This document shows, piece by piece, positions 10,771 through 21,452 of a stretch of 64,000 nucleotides of DNA. Where the stretch lies: positions 372,001 to 436,000 of the forward strand of contig JAMXSV010000021.1 in assembly GCA_027559495.1 (NCBI GenBank), written 5' to 3'. Within the stretch, counting starts at the first letter, position 1; the number at the start of each line of letters is the position of its first letter. Both the position numbers and the translations under genes were made by a program. Source of the DNA: Aurifilum marmelostoma (Eukaryota; Ascomycota; Sordariomycetes; Diaporthales; Cryphonectriaceae). The notes under the pieces are model-generated. The model had not been told where the DNA came from. It did no database searches and was given only the letters and a program-made list of their open reading frames with translations.

Positions 10771-12918
10771 ATGAAGGGATCTGCCATAGCCGTCGCGGCC
10801 CTCCTCGGAGGCGCCAGCGCTCACAACCAGCAGAGACACGGCCACGAGGCCTTTCACCTGAGGAGGCAGCAGAACGGAACCGACCAGGCCTGCACACCCG
10901 TGGTCAAGACCATCACTGGAGACTTCATCTGTATGTTTCATGGGAGGGGGATAGGATCATTCTCAAGATGTTTGAGAGTGAGAGGGTGAAGGGAGGAAAT
11001 GAAAAAAGAAAAGAAAAAAAAAAAAAGGAAGAAGAGATATTCGAGAAAGAAAGAGGCTGACCAAGATGGATGATTGATGATGTATAGGGACTCCCACTCC
11101 TGATGCGAAGCCCGCCAACCCAGACACCACCAGCACGTCTCTGACGACGACCACCCAGACCCTCTACTCGTCGCACGCCACCACCGTGACGGCCACCTCC
11201 TCGGCGGCGGCCGTTCCTACGCCTGCGGCCCAGACATGCCCTACCTCGGGTGAGTAATTCCTACTGCTTCTTCCTTCATTCTCATGATGTATACACACCT
11301 CTTCAGATGCTAATAATCTTCTCACAAAAAGGCACATACACTTTCCCGGCCAGCACCATGACCGTCACTGCCACCACCTCGGCAGTCGTGCCCTCGTCGA
11401 CAGTCTGCACTTCTGGCACTTACACCCTCGGTGGCGTCACCACGTATGTTCCTTCTTCCATTAAACTCTGCCACTGATCCAGCAAGCAACATCAAGATAT
11501 ATATATAAAAAAAAAAGGAAATGTCTAACACAATCTCTCTAGTGTCGTGGAGACCTCCACCGTCGTCACCTGCCCGTACGCCACCGTCTCCACCAACAGC
11601 GCCGGTGTTGTCACCAGCGTCATCAAGGAGACCGTCTACGTAAGTAGCAGCAGCAGCACTTCCCAACATGGTCTTGCTTTTCTATCTGGACTGTTCCTAA
11701 CACGACCGTCAGACCTGCCCCGCGGCTGGTACCTACACCGTCGTGCCCGGCACCACGACCACGGTCACCGCCCCCTCCGAGACCGTGACCGTGCCCGTCA
11801 TCTCCACCTACCTCCCTGGCACCTACACCGCCCCGGCCGTCACCACTGAGGTCCTCACCTCCACCGTGGTCTACTGCCCCTTCGCCTCCGTCGAGGCCAG
11901 CACCACCGCCGCCCCCGTGGCCGCCACCACCTCGTCGCCCGTCGCCCTGGTCGCCAGCAGCAGCTCCGTCGCCCCCGTGGTCGTCGCCTCCTCCGCCGCC
12001 GCCACCGGCGTCGCCGCCTCTGCCTCCAGCTCTGCCCCCGTCTCCTCGTCCACCGCCACCCTGGGCGGCGCCGGCTCCTCGCTCTGGTCGCTGACCTACA
12101 CGCCCTACAACGCCGTGACGGGCGACTGCCAGACCGCCGAGGCCGTCGAGGCTGACCTGGCCGCCGTGGCCGCCGCCGGCTTCTCGTCCGTGCGCGTGTA
12201 CTCGACCGACTGCGACACCCTGCCCAACGTGGGCGCCGCCGCCGCCAAGTGGGGTCTCAAGATCATCGCGGGCATCTACATCGGCGAGGCGGGCTGCACC
12301 AACGCCTCGCCCGACGTGGCCGACCAGATCGCCGCCTTCAAGTCCTGGGACAACATGGACCTGGTCGAGCTGTTCGCCGTGGCCAACGAGGCCTTCAACG
12401 ACGGCTACTGCACCGCCGCCGAGCTCGCCGCCCTCGTCACCCACGTCAAGTCGGAGCTCGGCTCCCTCTACAGCGGGCCCTGGACCACCACCGACGTCGT
12501 CGCCACCTGGCAGGACGCCGAGTTCGCCTCGGCCCTGTGCCCCCTCGTCGACGTCGTCGCCGCCAACGCCCACGCCTACTTCACCTCCACCGTCGCCCCC
12601 GCCGACGCCGGCGAGTTCGTCCAGTCCCAGATCGACATCATCGAGGGCGCCTGCTCCGGCCTGACCGGCTACATCCTCGAGTCCGGCTACCCCACCAGCG
12701 GCGACACCATCGGCCTCGCCGTCCCCTCCATCGCCAACCAGGCCCTCGCCATCAAGAGCATCCTCGACACCGTCGGCGACAGGGTCGTCCTGTTCAGCAT
12801 GTTTGACGACAAGTGGAAGGCCGCCGGCGAGTACAACTGCGAGCAGAGCTGGGGTATCGTCCCTAGCCTGTTCGGTACCGTCGGTGCTGCCTGGGAGGCT
12901 CTCGTCGCTGCTCTGTAA
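10771..12918 (+). CDS. secreted GH17 cell-wall glucan hydrolase/transferase (BtgE-like)
   Basis: Five exons: 10771-10930, 11088-11249, 11332-11443, 11543-11639, 11713-12918, all joins in phase, giving 578 aa. Residues 1-18 form a signal peptide (MKGSAIAVAALLGGASA), followed by a dibasic LRRQQ site suited to Kex2 cleavage. Residues about 50-300 are a Thr/Ser/Val-rich region with repeated GTYT, TVT and TCP motifs, probably O-glycosylated and wall-embedded. The catalytic GH17 domain starts near residue 302 (SLTYTPYN) with the acid/base Glu in AVANEAFNDG (about residue 402) and the nucleophile Glu in ILESGYPTSG (about 498). The layout matches Aspergillus BtgE and yeast Scw4/Scw10 relatives, which act on beta-1,3-glucan in the wall. 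Codon third positions are almost all C or G, suggesting high expression. The four small 5' exons fall within the repeat region. Confidence 0.92.
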
Positions 12919-14014
12919 GGAAACAGACCCAGTAGGACCGGGAAGAGTAAGGTTGGGGGGAGTGGAAGGAGTGAGAGGGCAGTGGAGATGGATGAAGGGA
13001 ATATATTTGGTGTTTGGGTTTTTTATTTATCCAGAGGTGTGTGTATGTGTCTAAAGGAAAGAGAGGAATGGTGTTGTCCTGCGCCCCTTGCTTGTTCTTG
13101 TGTATAGAAAAGGCAGAGAATTTATTGCGGACCATACCTTTTGTCGAACTGTTCTGGGATGCAGACTGCGCCATTTCGCATCGTGAAAAGTAAATCCTTG
13201 GAGAAATTTTCTCAAGCCGACGTTGGATGATTGTGGGATATGGGGGCGCGTCACACTCAATGCGGACACCGTAATTCTCAACACACCGTCGTCTTAGGTC
13301 CTATACAGGAAAAGGGGGAAGAAAACATACAGTATGCACCAGAACCCACTGGTCAATGACACCCACACCGAAATCTACCTTGCCTTGCGCCCCAGATTTG
13401 ACTTTCAAAAGATGCCACCTGAGAAGACTTGTAACCTGCTCGGTCGGAAAGAGAGATAAACCACAACAACTCACATCCAATTATCCGTCCATGCTCATTG
13501 CCATACTCCTTCACCGAAATATGAATGGATTAATGGTTTCAAATGTGTAAAAGACCCTGTTAGTGTGCGAAGATGAATCGAAGAGCCCAGGGCCATGAAC
13601 AGTAATATTAACTCAGCTCAAAGGGAAACCAATTGGAACAAGGATAGAAAGCCGATCCGTGCAAAATGAAAATCCAGACTGCTTCCCAAGATGAACATGA
13701 CATGCTCTTAAAACTCCCAGCTCGTGAGACGCTGCCCCTCATGTTAGGGGTGCTCATCTCGTACATAAATAATGATGCATTTGCAAGTCTCATAATCCCG
13801 CCTGTATTAATTCAGAAAGAGCAGAAAGAAACAGAAAATCAGGTGTTATATTCCCATGGGTATCATGTGCGTGTTATCATTAGATCAAGTCTCAGAGGAG
13901 GTGGACGGTGTATGGTAAAACGTCTGTACATGTTGTTGTTGTTGTTATTGTTGATGATGATGATGATGATGTCGGATTCGTCGTGGACCTGTCGTTTCTG
14001 TTCACCTCCTGTCA
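12919..14014. other. intergenic between convergent genes
   Basis: The 3' flanks of the GH17 and WD-repeat genes, which face each other. No supported ORF. A TTG/GAT trinucleotide tract lies at 13931-13972. Confidence 0.6.
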
Positions 14015-16276
14015 TTAGAAGGGCTGCAGCGAGTATGGGATGATCGCTCGCCGCCGTCGTGTTTCACAATATCGCCGTCGCCGTCGCGGTGTCGCCTTAT
14101 ATTCCTGCCAGTCATAGCTGCCATCCTCGGATGCGATATAGGGCCTCATTCCGAGGTCTTCGGGGTCGTGGTACCGCTCCGCACCCATGCCACATCTCTC
14201 GAGCCTGAAGAGGCCGCCTCTGTGCGGGTCACAGCACAGGACATGCAGGTCCTGGCCGTCGTTCACAAAAGAAGTGCCGCCGATCTCACCAAAGAAGTCA
14301 AAGGTCTGCTTCGACTGGAATGTCTGGGCATCGTAGATGTTCACAAAGTCTGCCTCCTCGGCTGCCACCAGCACCCGCTTGCCAGAGCCAAGAGGTGAGA
14401 AGCGAAGTGATCGGACACCTGCGACCTCAGACCTGAGTGTGCACACTGGTGTGGGCAGACCCTGCGCATCAGTCCAGCGGCGCGCATCCCAGATCTTCAC
14501 AGACTTGTCCTGAGCTCCCGTCGCCACGGTCCAGCCGTCGTCTGCCCAGTCACAGGCAAACCCAAAATCCCGGTGGCCGTCGAGCGTTCTCAGGATCTCG
14601 GGCTGGCCGTCCGCTTCTGCCTTGGTGATGAGCACCTGGCGCTGATCGCCAACCATGACCTGCAGGCGGCGGTCTGGAGAGATTGCAGTGCAGTTGACTG
14701 GATTGGGAAAATACGCTTCCGAGACAAACTTCTCCGTCTCGATATCCAAGACCCGGAAACCGTTGTCATTGGAAGCGAATGCGGCTCTTGGACTCGATGA
14801 TGTGCGCGACGCATAGATCTGGACGTGATTTGTAATCCCACTGTTATCAGTCGTGATCGTCCCTTCGTGCGTATCTGCGCTTTCTTCCGAGGACAGCCTC
14901 CGAAAGAGATACTCGCCAAAGAATCCTCCTGCGACCAGGGTGTCGTGGCCCGCGGCCAGAGTCGAGACCTGGAAATATGAGATCTCCCGAGACCGCATGC
15001 CCATTTTGGTCTTGCCGGTGAACGGGTTGAATTCGTTAATGGAGAACTGGCTGGGATAAAAGACTGTGCTCCGGGAGGTGGAGGCCAGGACATTGCGGAG
15101 CTGAAAGTGTGCGAGGTTGACGTTCTTACGGACGTCCAGGCCGCGGAACCTGAAGTAATCATCGGTGCTGGGTGGAAGCGCCTGGGTTTCCTGGACAGCA
15201 GCAGCAGTCAGCAAGCCATGTCCGGTCAGAACGTGGTGACAGGAGATGCAAGTCGGGACGCCTGCCTGTAACGCTGCGGTGCTTACCTCCCAGCGGTCCG
15301 AGTCGGGAACGTTGACATAATTTTTGTACGTGTTCAGCCTCCGCTCGCGGGCCTCGCCCCTCGTCACACCAAGATCTTCCCAGTCTATGCCCTGCACATC
15401 ATACCTGTCTCCCTCCAGGTCCATGTAGTCGATCTGCAGGACACTTCGCGACAGCTGTCGGTCTATTCTGTCCGGCCAAGGATACCGACCGCGTTCCCGT
15501 GCTAGTCCCTGCCACGCTGCACCCTGCCACGCTTCGATGAAACTTGAGAGGTTGTAATTATCGGGTCCGAGCGCGTTCGAAGGTGTGCCGCCGGGTACGA
15601 CATCAGGATGGATCATTTGTTGCGCGTTGTGAATAAGCTGTACCCCTGTCGCCACGTGGTGGTTGAAGGTGAAATTGCCCTCTGATGCGTCTTGATGCGT
15701 GTTCGGTTGGTCGCCGCCCTGCTGCGCCTCCTCGGCGAGGAATGTAGGTGCCGTCGCCGGCGCCGGCGATTGTTGTTCATCAAAGTCGAAGTAGTGGGCT
15801 GCCTGGACAGTATCGGATACGAGGCCGTACGGTGAGAAGACGCCTGGACTCTGGCCAGGTGCGGCGCCCAGAGACTGTGCGCCGCCTCCATGATCCTGGT
15901 CTGGCGGTATGATTGTTCCCGCCTCCTCGAAATCATCATCGATTTCGATGCCTTGCGACAGAACATTGGTGACCTCCAGGATGTCCACGTGTGCGCCCGC
16001 ACCGCCGACCATGTCAGCGTCATCGTCATCGCTCTCGGGCATGTATGCGTTGTAGAAGTGGTCTTGGGTCGGCGTGGCAGGGTCATGCAGGTCATGCAGG
16101 GCGTCTTCGTCCGCTTCCATGTCCGTCGACTTCAAGGTAGAAAGCTCGCCCGTCACGAGGGGCAGCGCCCAGGGTGCTTCTGAATAGGACGACGCGCTTC
16201 CGCCAGTAGTCCCGCCGCTCAGCGAGGAGCTCGACGACCCGTCCTCGTCGTCGGACCACATATTGGCCGAGCTCAT
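14015..16276 (-). CDS. WD40-repeat protein with DUF2415-like region, unknown function
   Basis: A single exon of 753 aa. The first 200 residues are acidic and low-complexity (runs of Ser, Asp, Gly), probably disordered. The C-terminal half carries WD-type repeats: GHRDFGFACDWADDGWTVAT then QDKSVKIWDARRW near residues 565-600, and a distinctive VAGVRSLRFSPLGSGKR segment near 620. This combination resembles the fungal family around the S. pombe WD protein C2A9.03 with a DUF2415 domain. Such beta-propellers act as protein scaffolds; no enzyme motif is visible. The C-terminus ends in a run of Arg residues (ATPRRRRRYCETRRRRA), which could be a nuclear localisation signal. The start at 16276 precedes the acidic region and is followed by a second possible Met at codon 6. 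Family placement is from memory of motifs; the biological role is unknown. Confidence 0.85.
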   Translation of the reverse strand: MSSANMWSDDEDGSSSSSLSGGTTGGSASSYSEAPWALPLVTGELSTLKSTDMEADEDALHDLHDPATPTQDHFYNAYMPESDDDDADMVGGAGAHVDILEVTNVLSQGIEIDDDFEEAGTIIPPDQDHGGGAQSLGAAPGQSPGVFSPYGLVSDTVQAAHYFDFDEQQSPAPATAPTFLAEEAQQGGDQPNTHQDASEGNFTFNHHVATGVQLIHNAQQMIHPDVVPGGTPSNALGPDNYNLSSFIEAWQGAAWQGLARERGRYPWPDRIDRQLSRSVLQIDYMDLEGDRYDVQGIDWEDLGVTRGEARERRLNTYKNYVNVPDSDRWEVSTAALQAGVPTCISCHHVLTGHGLLTAAAVQETQALPPSTDDYFRFRGLDVRKNVNLAHFQLRNVLASTSRSTVFYPSQFSINEFNPFTGKTKMGMRSREISYFQVSTLAAGHDTLVAGGFFGEYLFRRLSSEESADTHEGTITTDNSGITNHVQIYASRTSSSPRAAFASNDNGFRVLDIETEKFVSEAYFPNPVNCTAISPDRRLQVMVGDQRQVLITKAEADGQPEILRTLDGHRDFGFACDWADDGWTVATGAQDKSVKIWDARRWTDAQGLPTPVCTLRSEVAGVRSLRFSPLGSGKRVLVAAEEADFVNIYDAQTFQSKQTFDFFGEIGGTSFVNDGQDLHVLCCDPHRGGLFRLERCGMGAERYHDPEDLGMRPYIASEDGSYDWQEYKATPRRRRRYCETRRRRAIIPYSLQPF

Positions 16277-17693
16277 CGGGACTGGCGCCAGCCTGAGCGC
16301 ATTCGCAATCGTGGTGTGAAAACGGTACGAGAGAGGGGTGGGGGCTTGTCGGTCTGGCCGTTTGTATCCTTCCGTGTCGCGTGGATCCCCGGCAATGTCT
16401 TGCCCGACTTGATCGCACCGGTTCTCCCTATTGCGGTATTATCTTTTTCTTCTTCTTCAATCGTCGACACGAGTTGCTTCTTCTCCCCTTTCCTTCCTTG
16501 CTTGCTTTTTCCCCCGTCCGAGCGCAAAGTTGGGAAGTAGAGCGGACCGGGGGGTAAATGTGGAGGGAGGCCGGGATAATGACCGCCCAAGCGTCGCTTA
16601 GGAGCCCTCGGGCCCTCGTTTATGTTTGGCCGTCGACAAAGAAAGATGGCGCTTGACGTATATGAAGTGGGATTCACCCGATTGTGTGAAGAATGGCGAG
16701 CCCTTTATTCTTTTCCTTCTTCTTTTCGAGAAGCGGAGCCGCGGTCAGAGAACAAACTGAAGTGGGTAGCGGTCAGCTCTCATGCCAAGATACCAAGGGC
16801 CTCTTCGACTGGGGAGGATGGTGGCTGGGATGCTGGATTGGTGGTGGACGGTTCCGGATCGGGAGCTCAGAGAGAAATATCGTGCAAGCCCTTATGGTGC
16901 GCGGGCCTGACAAGATGAGACTGCGAATGCGAGGTGGATTTGGACTCTTGTCAAGTGTCTAGTCCGTTGTTCACTTGTTCCTGGGGGCGGGAAAATTTGT
17001 AGGCTTGGGCGCTTCGCTGGGCTCCGGAGGCTGATCTGAGCATTGACTGTTGCGCTCCCACGCTGACAAGGTTCCTGTGGGGGACAACCTTTTTGGGAGG
17101 CGGAAAGACCAGAAGAGGAGGGAGTGGGCTCGAGGGAACGATGCCAGGAAAGAGAGGGAGAATGTGTGTCACAGGCACAGATTGTGTAGTCCACTTCTAG
17201 GGCATCGAGCTTTGCTTGAGCAGAGAGAGCAGAGACTGCCTTTTTTTCTTCTTCTTTTTTTGCAGTCGTCAATAGCTGTCAGGTGTTCGTCAACCGGCTC
17301 AGGTTTGGCGCGATATTCCGCGATGAGCAGGAGGGATTCTAGGTTTGGGAGGGAGAGAGAGTGTGTGTGTGGAGAGAAGGGGGGGGGGGGTTGACTGAGG
17401 GCGACGAGGAGTAGGTTACACCTCCAATCGGCCTCGGAGAAGTCCTGTTAGTGGCTTGACTCCAGGTGTAGCATGCATGTCAGTGCCTGTCTAACAACTA
17501 AGCCTTCTGGAACCCACCCCCCTCCCCCCCAAAGGGACTTCTCCCGTAGTACCTTGGACGGCGACCTTCTAGGGCCCTGTTACAGCAGCAGCCAGGCACG
17601 CCAGGGCAGGCGCGTGGTACAAGTTAGGTGCTGTGGCACTATACAAGCAGTCTCTGGAGCAGATTTCGTAGCAGGGTGCCGGGGTGTACAAGA

Positions 17694-17718
17694 CCAGGCC
17701 AGGCCAGGCCAGGCCGGG
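17694..17718. repeat. CCAGG pentanucleotide tandem repeat
   Basis: Four perfect CCAGG units followed by one CCGGG. Confidence 0.9.
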
Positions 17719-20700
17719 TACTCCCTTCCGCACATCTGAAGGAGCCGGCGTAATCCCGCACTAAACCGCTGTGGGGTATAACTACCAGTCAGTAGATCAC
17801 AATAGCAGCACCTAGGAGCGAGCATCGCACCTGCACTGAGGTCAACACAACAACGCCTCCTTTTACCGGCATCCGTTATATTGCAGTAGTAGCAGCCAGC
17901 CAGCTTGGTCGACAGCCGCGCCTGGCGGTACATGATCTGCTGCTACCTGTGAGACCCCAAAAAGACCCAGACTCTTCTATCTCCCCACTCCACCACACCA
18001 TTTCACACAGCAGAGTGGCATCACAAATATGCCTTGCCCCAAGCGCCCAACTCGGAGACAAGTTACCAGGAAGATGGAGGGTGGTGGGCCTCTCCAACGA
18101 CCCAATTGGTCCTCGACCCAACCACCACGGCCCAATGTACCGTCCAGGCTTGCTGCAGCGTTTTTGGATGGTGTGCACGGATGGCCTTTTGGCTGACGTC
18201 TCCTCACCATCTGTTCTTGTCTAGCTCGCCCTCTCTGTGTGCACAACGATCGAGTTATGTACTGTGCCTCTCTTAGGGACGGCGACTGTTCAAAGACAGG
18301 GAAATCAAAGGGTGAGTGGCTGCTCTACCTAACACTGATGCCTCTTCTCTCTCCAACGATGATGCTGATGAGAGATTATCCTCCTTGAAACTAGCATTCA
18401 TTACTGCTCGTGAAATTTCACCAGGCACCGGCCCACATCCTCTACCTTGAAGGGAAGGAGAACTAAGAAAGAGAAAGGAAAAACCAATCATGTTGCTGTC
18501 GCTTAGACTTCTCAGCAGCTGCTGACCGGTCCCCGGATTTGGTTTCGACACCGCACAGGCAAAACTGATGCATCACTTCTCACAAGACACAGGAAATTTC
18601 GTTGGGAAACTCTGGTTATCACAATGCTCACCCCGAGGACGCCTTTTCTATGTGGCCCCTCCCCCCCCCTCTCTCTTTCTGTGAGAGAGGGGGGGGAAAG
18701 ACTCGAGTCTGCCGGAGTAGAGGGCAAGTCGAACCGATCCCAGTCCCCAACCCTCCCTTATTCATTGCCTGGCTCAGCCCGCCAGGCCCACATCCTCCGC
18801 CAGCAGATATCGTGTAACTCCTCGCACCCTCCGTCTTGCGCAAAACCTCGCCGTCTGCACTGACATCCTCGCTGTTTGTCTGTGTACGACCATTCTGCCC
18901 AACAACGGGATCAGCATGCAGGTTCTCGGTCTCGTTCAGCCACCTCACCGCCCCCAGAATCTGCATCGGCTGTGCACATGCAGAACGCACCTCCGGCGTG
19001 ACAACTCGAGACACCTTTCATTATTGCCCTGGAGGGCGCCCAATCATACGCCGCAATTGCTGGTGTGTATGGCTAGCCTATGGGATCTGCGGCGGGTCTT
19101 GGGAAACATGGGTATCGGGTACTGCCACCTTTCCCCCTTTTCTTCTCTTCTTCATTCGCGTGTTCCTCAAGTCGCATTTGCTGGGAGCAAGGACGAGGGC
19201 ATCCAAGCCAGTGCATTCATGCAGACGCCTTTGCTGGACTGCTCCCTGCTGGTATGACGGGATCCCGCCGAGGTAAGGTATGCGACATTGATTTCGACAA
19301 GCCTTGATGGAGGCCGAGGGAGGGAACGAGGTTGTTCTCGCCAGCCCGCGTATCTCTCGCGCGTATGGGACTTCATACCAAAGGACGAGGACAAGGAGTG
19401 AGCGCACGTCGCCACAGCCATTCTGCTCTCGTCTCCCAACCACTTTGAGGATTTCCCAAAAGGGCGCCCTGCAGAGTCAGGGCGCTCGTCGAGTATCAAC
19501 CGATGTGCCGACAACCTGGATCGCTTTGCTCTTTCTCATAGGTCCGAGCTCCTTTCGACCGGTCGCACTCGCATACTTGAGCTTGCATCCGGACCTCTGC
19601 GCGTGGCAGGACAGATACACAGCATATGCCGAAAGCACATCACGCCGACGTGTCATATCGACCTGTCTCCTATACGGTAGGCTCGACGCTCGGTCCCGGT
19701 TTTCTCGACTTTACGCGGGCTCAGCATGGTCTGTAGACAGGGCAGAAGAGGATTACGTGGAGGTCCAGAAAGGGCAAGCTGATCGTGGTGCTGCGAGAGC
19801 GCATTGGAGGTCAAGTGGCTCTTGCGTCCCTTTTGGGCTTGTGAGTACCGACTCTGGAGTGACGTTGCACAATCATGGGTGACTTTACGAGCTCTCAATC
19901 TCCAGTGGCATTCTGAGTAGTCCTTGTCAGCAATTCACGGCGCCAGTCCTCGTGGATCTGAAGTGTCAGGTTCGTCGGCCTGGCCCAGCCCAGCATTTAT
20001 TCAAGCTCGAATGGGCTCCAGCCACGTATATCGGCGCCTCGATGGGTCTCCCGATCAACTCGAAGCTCTGAGGCTGTCGAGTATGAAACACACATTCATG
20101 TCACTTGTACCCTCAATTTTCCCGACTTCACGGCCTTGACTCTCATCCACCCTCGGCCCTCTCAGCCGGTGTCCCACTCATCCACACCTCCATGATGGAG
20201 CACTCTGTCCGAATCACGGTTCCGCCTTCCCTCCATCTACCTACATCCCCCTGTCGCCTGTCTTCAGCCCCAGGCGTCCCGCAACTCCGCCTGTCGCCAC
20301 CAGTCAGTGAGCCTTGACATTACACACGTCGACGAGGACGAGGAGGAAGGATATCAGAGAAGTTGGTGGTCTGCTGCAAGGCGAGGAAATTGCAATGATC
20401 TCCTGCCGCCAGCATGGCAACCCAGTCACACGACCCCATTCCGAATTTGATTGTACAAGCCACACCCTTTTTTCTTTTCTTTGACCAAATCCCAGGCGGA
20501 CGCTGCTTGCTCATGGGAATCATCCCGACCTCCAACTGCCTAATTCGTGAGACTGTATGCTACCTACGGCTACCATAGCACAGGTTCGTTTCTTTGTTTT
20601 TTTTTCCTTGAATGACCTACTTCGCCATGGCTCATCATGGTTCTCGGTCTCTCGCTTAGCAAACCACCATCACAATCTCGGATGCCATGAGCATCGGAAC

Positions 20701-20736
20701 ATGGTGGAGAAAAGGTGCTTCAAGAAAGGAAACCTC

Positions 20737-20754
20737 CACACACACACACACACA
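20737..20754. repeat. (CA)9 microsatellite
   Basis: Nine perfect CA units. Confidence 0.9.
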
Positions 20755-21452
20755 GCATCATGGCTGCCGTACGTGGCCCTCGTGTAATCCCTGAACAAGG
20801 CAGGGCAGTTTGTTTTCGCCCTTCATCATCCACTCATCCGCCGAAGATTAGCCTCGAAAACTCCAGGTCGTTGGGGGCTGGAACTCACGTGGCAACTAAT
20901 TCTACAGGTCTTTCTGGCAAGGAAGTCAACAATTACCGAATAAAACCGAAACAGAAAAATTAAAACATTTTTGCCATCAGGTCTGATTACTTCTATCATG
21001 CTAGATGGTCCTCCGCAAAAGACAAGCAGTTTGCAGCCCGGTGCTTCTACCTCTCGTGTTCATTATAAATATATATACAGGTAGACAAGGAAGAAAAAAC
21101 AGGGGGGGGGGGGGCGAATATGCTTCTTCCGGTGCCATGCCCTCATTATCGTTTCTTCCTGCCCGAATCACACGTCCCGAGAATTTTGCTCCAGCCGGGC
21201 TGTAGGCACAGGCGCGAATGGAGACTTGGAACGCCGCTATGCCATATTCCATTGTCGCCGTCTCATCGACCATCATCATGTATTAATAGAACCGTAAACA
21301 AAGTGTGCGAAAGCCCACGTGTGCTGCGAAAATACAGAAGCGCTTTTGTGCAGGAATTAACCACCCTATTTCATTCAAGGGATTAAAAACAACCGCCTTG
21401 TACAATCTTCTTCCCCCCCGTCAAAAATTAACCAAACAGTAATTGAATAATC

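Larger units (their letters stand above)
16277..21452. other. 5.2-kb intergenic region without a supported gene
   Basis: The promoter of the WD-repeat gene lies at the left edge and the 3' flank of the chitin synthase at the right. Open frames up to 192 codons occur but none has a recognisable domain, biased codon use or splice-consistent extension. Contains four CCAGG units (17694-17713), a (CA)9 tract (20737-20754) and a G-run near 21101-21113. Confidence 0.5.

Noticed and set aside
11623..12573. 316-codon open frame on the minus strand inside the GH17 gene
   Set aside because: Its Gly/Asp/Ala-rich product is the mirror of the strongly C/G-ended codons of the real gene on the other strand; no domain.
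12249..12806. 185-codon Arg/Pro-rich frame on the plus strand inside the GH17 gene
   Set aside because: A second frame of the same GC3-biased exon; the GH17 frame carries the conserved catalytic residues.
19304..19882. 192-codon frame in the gene-poor block
   Set aside because: Starts at a non-ATG codon, shows no domain or hydrophobic pattern and random-looking composition.
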